The position numbers were made by a program, and so were the translations under genes. From contig JBFIHA010000016.1 of the NCBI GenBank assembly GCA_041602035.1, forward strand, positions 4,425-68,424: a DNA stretch of 64,000 nucleotides, written 5' to 3'. This document shows positions 32,515-39,141 of this stretch, one piece after another. Origin of the DNA: JAOTVV01 sp041602035. Lineage in GTDB: Bacteria > Gemmatimonadota > Gemmatimonadetes > Gemmatimonadales > GWC2-71-9. Every line of letters begins with the position of its first letter. Position 1 is the first letter of the stretch. The notes under the pieces are model-generated. The model was not told the DNA's origin, ran no database searches, and saw nothing but the letters and a program-made list of their open reading frames with translations.

Positions 32515-33846
32515 TCACGCGACGTGCGTCGCGTCGTTCTCGGTTGTGTCGGATTCAGGTGCTCCGCCCTGCACGTACTGCCGCTCCAGCTTGGGCAGAT
32601 CACCGCGCCGCTTCCCCCGCATCAGCATCTGCGGCGGCACTCCCGGGATGTCTCGCCCGGGCAGGAGCACGTGCCAGTAGACCCACTTGAACGCCAGTTT
32701 CCCCCAGTGGTTGACGCGCGCCTCCTTGAGGAGCGGCATCGGGCCAATCGCGAACGGAAACCGTCCCGGGAGCGGCTCGACGTCGTAGTTGAAGTCGATC
32801 AGGACGGCCTTGCCATCACCCGTCTCGATGAAGCAATTGGCGTGGCCGTCGAACGCCGGCGCGAGTGGCTCACCCGCCAAATAGCGCTCCACGTTCACCG
32901 CCAGGACTTCGGCTTCGAAGTGCGCCACCGACCCAGCCTTGGACGTGGGAACGTTGGTCGCGTCTCCCAGCGCGAACATGTTGCGCTTGCGGTTGGCCTG
33001 CAGGGTCTGCGGATCGGTCAAGACGAAGTTCATGTCGTCGCCGAGTCCCGGCGATCGACCCACGTAGTCCTGGCCCACGTGGACCGGGATGCTCACCAGG
33101 AGATCGAACTCGACCACCCGTTCGTCCCAGGAGATGAGCTTGCCGTTCGGGCCGTCCACCTCACCGGCGTTGAACTCCGGCTCGAGGACGATGTTCTTCT
33201 CGGCAAGCAGATCGCCCAGGGCCTTGGCGGCCACCGGCCGCGTAAAGGCGCCGTCGAGCGGGGTGGCAAGCACGATCTCGACCCGGTCGCGAATGCCGCG
33301 GCTCGTGAAGTAGTCGTCCGCGAGGAACACGAACTCGAGCGGCGCGATGGGACACTTGATCGGCATCTCGACGATGTTGACCACGAGTCGCCCACCGTCG
33401 AACTGCTCAAGCGCCTGACCCAAGGCCGTCGCGCCCTCGAGGGTGTAGAACTCGAACATCTTCTCCTGCCACCCGTCGCCCGTGAGTCCCTCGGTTTCCT
33501 CCGGCGCGATCCGTGTCCCCGTAGCCACGATGAGGAGGTCGTAGTCGAGCGCCTGCCCATCGGCGAGGTGGACCCGGTCCTCGTCGGCGTCGACCCGGTC
33601 GATCGCCGCTTCGACATACCGCACCCGTCGGTCCAGCTGCCGACGTCGCGGCTTGACAGTGTCGCCTGGCGTGTACGTCCCGAACGGGACGAAGAGAAGC
33701 CCGGGCTGGTACACGTGGCGGTTGTCCTGGTCCACGACCGTGACGGACATGTCACCGGCACCGAGCTCGGACTTGTAGCGCTTCGCGATGCGATTGGCCA
33801 TGATGGTGCCGGCCGTTCCCGCACCGAGTACGACGATTCGTTTCAC
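32515..33846 (-). CDS. sqr: Sulfide:quinone oxidoreductase-type flavoprotein
   Basis: 443 residues from the GTG at 33846, with GGGGGG seven bases upstream. The FAD-binding VVLGAGTAGT opens it, and VATGTRIAPEE and ALGDATNVPTSKAGSVAHFE are further dinucleotide-fold motifs. Two cysteines (MPIKCPIAPLEFVFL, GHANCFIE) are candidates for the redox pair that carries sulfur. SQR oxidises sulfide to sulfane sulfur and reduces quinone at the membrane. The C-terminal segment KLAFKWVYWHVLLPGR would dip into the membrane. It leads an operon with TusE- and DsrE2-type carriers. The SQR subtype is not fixed. Confidence 0.85.
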   Translation of the reverse strand: MKRIVVLGAGTAGTIMANRIAKRYKSELGAGDMSVTVVDQDNRHVYQPGLLFVPFGTYTPGDTVKPRRRQLDRRVRYVEAAIDRVDADEDRVHLADGQALDYDLLIVATGTRIAPEETEGLTGDGWQEKMFEFYTLEGATALGQALEQFDGGRLVVNIVEMPIKCPIAPLEFVFLADDYFTSRGIRDRVEIVLATPLDGAFTRPVAAKALGDLLAEKNIVLEPEFNAGEVDGPNGKLISWDERVVEFDLLVSIPVHVGQDYVGRSPGLGDDMNFVLTDPQTLQANRKRNMFALGDATNVPTSKAGSVAHFEAEVLAVNVERYLAGEPLAPAFDGHANCFIETGDGKAVLIDFNYDVEPLPGRFPFAIGPMPLLKEARVNHWGKLAFKWVYWHVLLPGRDIPGVPPQMLMRGKRRGDLPKLERQYVQGGAPESDTTENDATHVA

Positions 33847-33928
33847 GACTGCCCCCCTGTCTGATTTCGCACGCTTCTCTAGCCGCGACCAGCGTTCGCG
33901 GCCGTTCAGCAAAGGGGAATATAGCATG

Positions 33929-33948
33929 TTACTATAGCAATATACTAA
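33929..33948. promoter_or_regulatory. AT-rich dyad upstream of sqr operon
   Basis: TTACTATA-GCAA-TATACTAA, imperfect 8-bp arms with four-base spacing, in an AT-rich stretch (33919-33960) that stands out against the high-GC background. Read on the minus strand it contains ATTGCTAT, also found in the centre of the arsR operator at 62577-62599. It probably includes the sqr promoter and an ArsR-type operator. Confidence 0.5.
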
Positions 33949-33999
33949 TCTTTATATTAAGGCGTCTTCAGGAATGGTAACGGATTGCCCTACAACGAT

Positions 34000-34671
34000 T
34001 TAGCAGGCGAAGCTGGCGATAGCCTCCAGCGGTTTGCGCGTGATGGCTGGGACCACGGCGGCGGCGGCGGGATGTCCTACCACGAGGAGTACGAACGGCC
34101 GGTCACTGTCGGGCCGGTGCAGGATCTGGTTGAGGAACCCCATCGGGCTCGGGGTGTGGGTGAGCGTGGCGAGACCGGCGTGGTGCAGGGCCGCCACGAG
34201 CAGCCCCGTGGCGATCCCGACCGATTCCGTCACGTAGTAGTTGGCGTGTCGGGTCCCGTCGTCACCGACGAGGTACCGCTCCGCGAAAACCGCGATGAGG
34301 TAGGGGGCCGTCTCGAGAAAGGGCTTGTGCTCGTCGGTCCCCAGGGGCGCCAGCGCCTCGAGCCACTCGTCAGTCGCCCGCCCAGCGTAGAACTCCCGCT
34401 CCTCGCGCTCCGCCGCTTCGCGGATCGCGCGCTTGATGGCTGGGTCGCCGACCACCACGAAGTGCCACGGCTGCCGATTGGCCCCGCTCGGCGCGGTCCC
34501 GGCGGTCCGAAGACATTGGTCGATCACATCCCGAGGCACGGCTCGGTCCGAGAAGTGGCGCACCGTGCGGCGGCGGCGCATTTCGTCGTAGAACTCGGCG
34601 GCCCGGTGCCGCATCTCGTCAATCGGGTACTCCCGGTACCCGGTCAGGGGCACGAGTCGCGCCGGTCTCAT
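34000..34671 (-). CDS. Nitroreductase-family flavoprotein
   Basis: 223 residues. The ATG overlaps the PPIase stop (ATGA). RRRTVRHFSDRAVPRDVIDQCL and TAPSGANRQPWHFVVV are the FMN-binding motifs of nitroreductases, and ANYYVTESVGIATGLLVAAL is the dimer helix. The insert EREEREFYAGRATDEWLEAL followed by GTDEHKPFLETAPYLIAVF is the lid pattern I associate with the iodotyrosine-deiodinase/BluB side of the superfamily. The substrate is not known. Confidence 0.85.
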   Translation of the reverse strand: MRPARLVPLTGYREYPIDEMRHRAAEFYDEMRRRRTVRHFSDRAVPRDVIDQCLRTAGTAPSGANRQPWHFVVVGDPAIKRAIREAAEREEREFYAGRATDEWLEALAPLGTDEHKPFLETAPYLIAVFAERYLVGDDGTRHANYYVTESVGIATGLLVAALHHAGLATLTHTPSPMGFLNQILHRPDSDRPFVLLVVGHPAAAAVVPAITRKPLEAIASFAC

Positions 34672-35150
34672 TGACGCCGGGCCGATCGCAGCACCACGGG
34701 CTCGAGCGGAACGTCCCCGTGCCCCTTCTTGGTCCCGGTCTTCACCGCCGCAATGGCGTCCACCACGTCCATCCCTTCGACGACCGTGCCGAACACCGCG
34801 TAGCCGAAGTCGCGGGCGCCGTGATCCAGAAAGGCGTTGTCCGCCAGGTTGATGAAGAACTGCGAGGTGGCGCTGTTCACGTCCTGGGTGCGGGCCATCG
34901 CCAGGGTGCCGCGACGGTTCTTGAGACCGTTGTCGGCCTCGTTCCTGATGGGCGAGCGGCTTTTCTTCTGCACCATGTCGGCGGTGAAGCCACCGCCCTG
35001 GACCATGAAGCCGGGGATCACGCGATGGAAGATCGTCCCGTCGAAGAACCCGGCATCCACATACTGACGGAAATTCTCCGTCGTGAGCGGTGCTTCGTCC
35101 GTGTGAAGCTCGACGGTGAAGTTGCCGAGCGTGGTCTCGAATTCGATCAT
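34668..35150 (-). CDS. Cyclophilin-type peptidyl-prolyl isomerase
   Basis: 160 residues from the ATG at 35150; codons before it have no family similarity. Without a signal peptide it is cytoplasmic, PpiB-like. The blocks FHRVIPGFMVQGGGF, GTLAMARTQDVNSATSQFFINL and YAVFGTVVEGMDVVD are the cyclophilin active site, including the catalytic arginine of FHRV. It lies 28 bases after the CoA-binding gene and is coupled to the nitroreductase. Confidence 0.93.
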   Translation of the reverse strand: MIEFETTLGNFTVELHTDEAPLTTENFRQYVDAGFFDGTIFHRVIPGFMVQGGGFTADMVQKKSRSPIRNEADNGLKNRRGTLAMARTQDVNSATSQFFINLADNAFLDHGARDFGYAVFGTVVEGMDVVDAIAAVKTGTKKGHGDVPLEPVVLRSARRQ

Positions 35151-35178
35151 GGTTGGGCTCCGTAGTCGGTCAAGCGGT

Positions 35179-35652
35179 TCACGAGGAGGCGGGCAGTCCA
35201 CCCGTCACCCCAAGCAGCCATCGAATGCATCGATGTCCGAAATCGACGGGCGTACAGAACATCATGGGACACGCCCCGGCGATGACCCGGATGTCGTGGG
35301 TCCGGCACCATTCCACCGCCGCTGGGGACACGCTCCCCTCCCCGAACGACCGGTGCATCCAGACCCAGCGAATCCCGAGCGTGGCACACTGCTCGACCAA
35401 GGCGTGCGCCGCCGAGGGGGGCGTTGCGATCACAACCCCATCCACGCCATTGGGAATCGCCGTCAGATCCGGATAGCACGGCCGGCCTTCCACTTCGTCG
35501 GCCCGTGGATTGACGGGCACGACGTCGTACCCCGCTCCATCGAGCTTCCGAAAGATGAGGTTGGCGGCCTCTCGGGGATTCCGCGAGACACCAGCCACGG
35601 CGATTCGCTTCTGGCTCAGAAAGCCCTGCACCAGCTCGTCGAGTCCTGTCAC
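35179..35652 (-). CDS. CoA-binding-fold protein (CoA_binding_2)
   Basis: 157 residues from the GTG at 35652, which overlaps the Cdd1-type stop (GTGA). The Rossmann start KRIAVAGVSRNPREAANLIFRKL and strand VVPVNPRADEVEGRPCYPDL are the YccU/CoA-binding pattern, and GIRWVWMHRSFGEGSVSP follows. Such small proteins bind CoA or acyl-CoA; their reaction is unknown. The last cysteines (GACPMMFCTPV) are family-typical. Confidence 0.85.
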   Translation of the reverse strand: MTGLDELVQGFLSQKRIAVAGVSRNPREAANLIFRKLDGAGYDVVPVNPRADEVEGRPCYPDLTAIPNGVDGVVIATPPSAAHALVEQCATLGIRWVWMHRSFGEGSVSPAAVEWCRTHDIRVIAGACPMMFCTPVDFGHRCIRWLLGVTGGLPASS

Positions 35653-35933
35653 CGCACCCTCCCCACATACGGTCGGTCCTTCCAATTCCACCACTTGAGC
35701 AGCTCCGGCCGATGCCGACGCCGTTCGGCGTAGTACACGGCACAGCGGAACACGTACAGCACGCAGCGATCCATGGCAGCACCGCGACGGGCGATGAGAT
35801 CGGCATACATCCGCTCCGGATCCCGGCCTCGGAGATCGGTGACCCGCCGGATCCCGAGATCCTGAAGATCACGAGCGATGCTCGGTCCCACGCCGGGGAT
35901 CGTCTGGAGGTCGCTGCCATCAGTGCCAGTCAT
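35649..35933 (-). CDS. Helix-hairpin-helix protein, Cdd1-like
   Basis: 94 residues from the ATG at 35933; a TTG 15 codons earlier is less likely. DLQTIPGVGPSIARDLQDLG is a helix-hairpin-helix DNA-binding motif, and DRCVLYVFRCAVYYAE with LLKWWNWKD matches the family named after pathogenicity locus Cdd1. The name is historical and no virulence role is implied. It is the first gene of a four-gene coupled run. Confidence 0.85.
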   Translation of the reverse strand: MTGTDGSDLQTIPGVGPSIARDLQDLGIRRVTDLRGRDPERMYADLIARRGAAMDRCVLYVFRCAVYYAERRRHRPELLKWWNWKDRPYVGRVR

Positions 35934-36038
35934 CCGTCCCAAAGTCTCGCCCGAGATCGGTCGCGTCCAGACCTGCAATGCAAACGGCCCCCGGAGTCAC
36001 GCTCGACTCCGGGGACCGTCATTCGATCCGGCGGCTGC

Positions 36039-36455
36039 CTACGACTTCACCGTATGGCAGTATCCGCAGGTGCTGTTGTCCGAGATACCCTTGTGGGCCG
36101 CCTCTGACGGCGCGGGAATGTTGGCCATCTTCCCGCTGTGGCACATCGTGCAGTTCGCCTTGCCATCGAGCGAATGCGGGATCGCCTTCGCCTCCTTGGT
36201 CTGCATCACGGCATCCTTCGCGTGACACCAGGTACAGGAGTCGTTGGCTCGCCCGGCGTGGTTAGCCGGCGCCGCCTTCATCCCCTGCATCTTCCCGCTG
36301 TGGCACATCATGCAGTTGGCCCGGCCCTCAGTGGTGTGGCTCATGACCGGCGGCTTTTTCGCCGGTGCCTGCGCCTGTGCCAGGGTCTGCGCCGGCAACA
36401 CCAGTCCAACCACCGTCACCGCCGCCGCGGCGGTGATGAATCTCACGAAACGCAT
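36039..36455 (-). CDS. Tetraheme cytochrome c, periplasmic
   Basis: 138 residues from the ATG at 36455 (GGAGGTGAACCGG upstream). Signal to QTLAQ, then four CXXCH motifs in two similar halves: CMMCHSGKM...CTWCHAKD and CTMCHSGKM...CGYCHTVK. This internal duplication suggests two diheme units. The length and lysine-rich surface fit a soluble periplasmic shuttle. It is the last gene of the second cytochrome locus, downstream of the 12-heme gene. Confidence 0.9.
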   Translation of the reverse strand: MRFVRFITAAAAVTVVGLVLPAQTLAQAQAPAKKPPVMSHTTEGRANCMMCHSGKMQGMKAAPANHAGRANDSCTWCHAKDAVMQTKEAKAIPHSLDGKANCTMCHSGKMANIPAPSEAAHKGISDNSTCGYCHTVKS

Positions 36456-36577
36456 CCGGTTCACCTCCCCTTGCTGGTCAGCACGCCGACCCACGTCGGC
36501 CCCGGCATCACGCGATGCCTACTCCCTCTACCCGCAAATGTGCCGAACGGTCCCCGGCTCCGCCACCCCACTGGCGC

Positions 36578-37507
36578 TCAGTTCGGATTCGGCACCGTCG
36601 TGTGGCACACCGTACACACCTGCTGGTTCTTCCCGGCGTACGCCCCCGCGTCGAACCCCGGTCCGTGCGGGTTGAACGAGACGTGACACCTCAGGCAGTC
36701 ACGCTCGGTGTGGCACGCCACGCAGCTCTCGAGGTTTTGTCTCGCGGCCTGCGCGTGCCCGGCGATGAACGACGCGTTCCCATCGTGGTATCCGGCGCCG
36801 ATCGCCCCGCCCGACACCAGCCCCGCCTGCTGGTGGCAGCTCTGACAGAACTGGCTCACGTTGTGGCAGGACGAGCACTCCGTTTCCCGGTTGTACGACG
36901 CCGCGGGATGGCGCTGCAGGTAGTCGAGGCCATGATATCCCCCCGCCGGCGACGCCGCGTCCGGGCGGTGGCAGTCCAGGCAGTCAGCCCGCACGTGGCA
37001 GGTGGCGCACTGATCCGGCGCGGCGGCGGCCTCCGCCCGGTGCCGGTCCCGCCAGGCAAAGGCATGGGACGGCGGAGCCGGCGGCTGGACGTGGCAGACT
37101 TCGCAATCCGAGACGGCAGCGTTTTGGTGCTCGGCGATGCCATGACACGCCATGCACTGGTCGATCACCGCGCGCTGTACCATGCCGCCGACCACGTGAC
37201 ACATGTCGCACGCTTCCACGGCCGGGTGACCAGCATGGCGGAACTTCAAGTTGGCCCGCGAGGGGCCAGAGGGCGGCTGCCAATCCACCCGCGGCTGGAG
37301 TTGCCCATCATGGCACGAGGCGCAGAACGACGGGTCGGGGTAAACCTGCCCCGTCGCCACATTGGCGTGGCACGTCGTGCAGCCGAAGCCCTCGTGCTTC
37401 CCATGGTCGAACTGCTGCATCGGAACAGGAGCAACCCCGGGGATGGGAGACGTTCCCGCCACGGCCGCGATGACCGCCGCCGCCGCAACCCCTACGAGCG
37501 CCTTCAT
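36578..37507 (-). CDS. 12-heme c-type cytochrome
   Basis: 309 residues; GGAGG precedes the ATG, which overlaps the barrel stop (ATGA). A signal sequence (to about residue 20) leads to 12 CXXCH motifs, one per 24 residues: CTTCH, CASCH, CDMCH, CMACH, CEVCH, CATCH, CLDCH, CSSCH, CQSCH, CVACH, CLRCH, CTVCH. The high heme density and small size match the elongated MtrA-like cytochromes that fill a barrel. Its direct coupling to an outer-membrane protein gene supports a conduit role. Confidence 0.92.
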   Translation of the reverse strand: MKALVGVAAAAVIAAVAGTSPIPGVAPVPMQQFDHGKHEGFGCTTCHANVATGQVYPDPSFCASCHDGQLQPRVDWQPPSGPSRANLKFRHAGHPAVEACDMCHVVGGMVQRAVIDQCMACHGIAEHQNAAVSDCEVCHVQPPAPPSHAFAWRDRHRAEAAAAPDQCATCHVRADCLDCHRPDAASPAGGYHGLDYLQRHPAASYNRETECSSCHNVSQFCQSCHQQAGLVSGGAIGAGYHDGNASFIAGHAQAARQNLESCVACHTERDCLRCHVSFNPHGPGFDAGAYAGKNQQVCTVCHTTVPNPN

Positions 37508-39018
37508 CGCGACCTCCGAGTCTCGGGCATACGAAGGATGGCCGGGTGCAGCCCACGCGACCGGGCCCCCGAGGAGCCGAATACGAACGTCGCTCCAACA
37601 CTGAACCGGGTCTGGTTCCAATCCAGTTGCGCTGCATCGGGCCGCTCGCGCGTCTCGTCGTAGCGCACCGCCTCGGCGTTCAGGAAGATCCCCGGCATTG
37701 GCTCGACATCGACACGCAACCCATAGGACCAGACCTCGGCGTCGCTGAAGCGATACTCCAGCGGCCGCTCGAGCCGCCCGCCCCTCGCGGTGACCGCAAA
37801 CACGTCGCGACGGTACGTGACCCGCCCGTCGAACCCCTGCGACGAGGCGCCCGGTCCGAACTGCGCGCGGTAGTTGGCATCGAACACGAAGTGCTGCACC
37901 CCAGCATAGGTGCCGCCCGCCGACCAGCTCCACCCACCATCTTCGAATGCGCCGAGCGGGGTCTGGGTCTCGGTGTCCTCAAAGTTGAAGAGGTACCCCT
38001 CAGTCCTGAGTACGAGGCCCGCGACAGGGTACACCGCCACCGAGGCGTACTCCCGATTGTATCCCGCGGGACTGAACACGCCCCAGATGGACCACACCGG
38101 GAAGTAGGGTCGGTACCGTCGCTGGCCGACGGTCACGTCGGCCAACCCTCCGGGGTGGCGGTAGCGCACCACGACGTCGTGGGTACCCCACGCCTTGGTC
38201 AGGAAATCGTACTCCACACCGCCTGTTACCGTGAAGCCAAAGCCTGGATGGATCACGGCCTCAGCCGCGCCGCGCTCACCCGACACCAGATCGGCTCCTG
38301 GATCGAACTCCCGTCGGTACAGCAACCGGCCCTCGAACATGCCGAGGTTCCACCCCACACTGCCTCCGAACGCCAGTTCCCGCTCGGTCGGTCGAAACTC
38401 GGCGAGCGGGTTCAGCTCCGGACTGGTAATCGGCAGCACTGCCCCTTCGGCCAACGCCCAGCCACCGTAGGCACCGATCCGCAGCTTGCCGCCCAAGGGA
38501 CGGACCCACGCCTGTCCACCATCGAGGCCAAGGTACCCAAGCCGGGAAAACACCGTCGTCCGGCCAGCCTGCACCGTGACGTTGCGCCTCGCGTACTCGG
38601 CATATCCCTCGATCAATTGCACCTCGGGCTCCACCCCAGGCCAGAAGCCACCGTCCTCCAGGTCCCCACCGGCCCGGCCCTTGACGTGCAACTTGAGACC
38701 CTCGATGCCAAACCCCCATACACTGGCGTCGATCGTGCTGACGACGGGCATGCCGCGCTGCTCGGCCGCCGGCCGGAAAAAGCCGCAGTAGGTGGCCCCC
38801 GCGGGGCACGATACCGCGAAGCCGTCGGGCGATTCGAACCCACCGCCGGGAAGCGCCACGGCAGTGGCGGCGAGGATGCTGTCGGCTTGAACGCCACGGT
38901 AGGCCACGGACTGGAACCACGTGTTCCAGCGCACGTGATAGCCCTGGGCGTGGAGCGGCGCCGCCAGCACCAGCAGTCCCCCAATGGCGGCCGCCGCACG
39001 AACGACGAACCTTCTCAT
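37504..39018 (-). CDS. Outer-membrane beta-barrel protein
   Basis: 504 residues with a signal peptide ending LHAQ. Alternating strands with aromatic ends continue through the chain (for example FEGRLLYRREF, HDVVVRYRHPGG, HFVFDANYRAQFGP). The last strand FSVGATFVFGSSG is followed by a 19-residue tail rather than ending in phenylalanine. Two early cysteines (VSCPAGATYCGF) may form a disulfide. It is coupled to the 12-heme gene and lies 123 bases after the cytochrome b fusion. It likely forms the outer-membrane part of an electron conduit. Confidence 0.82.
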   Translation of the reverse strand: MRRFVVRAAAAIGGLLVLAAPLHAQGYHVRWNTWFQSVAYRGVQADSILAATAVALPGGGFESPDGFAVSCPAGATYCGFFRPAAEQRGMPVVSTIDASVWGFGIEGLKLHVKGRAGGDLEDGGFWPGVEPEVQLIEGYAEYARRNVTVQAGRTTVFSRLGYLGLDGGQAWVRPLGGKLRIGAYGGWALAEGAVLPITSPELNPLAEFRPTERELAFGGSVGWNLGMFEGRLLYRREFDPGADLVSGERGAAEAVIHPGFGFTVTGGVEYDFLTKAWGTHDVVVRYRHPGGLADVTVGQRRYRPYFPVWSIWGVFSPAGYNREYASVAVYPVAGLVLRTEGYLFNFEDTETQTPLGAFEDGGWSWSAGGTYAGVQHFVFDANYRAQFGPGASSQGFDGRVTYRRDVFAVTARGGRLERPLEYRFSDAEVWSYGLRVDVEPMPGIFLNAEAVRYDETRERPDAAQLDWNQTRFSVGATFVFGSSGARSRGLHPAILRMPETRRSR

Positions 39019-39141
39019 ATCCCCTCCCCCACAAGGACCGGTACGACCCTAAAGTAGGAATTCATACCCGACCCGTCCAGGGCGGATTGACCGCTCGACC
39101 GAGGCGTTTTCGGGTGGCGGCACGCGGGTCGGAGGCCTGGC

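Noticed and set aside
32485..33864. Plus-strand open frame opposite sqr
   Set aside because: Shadow of a clear flavoprotein gene; no ribosome site or domain.
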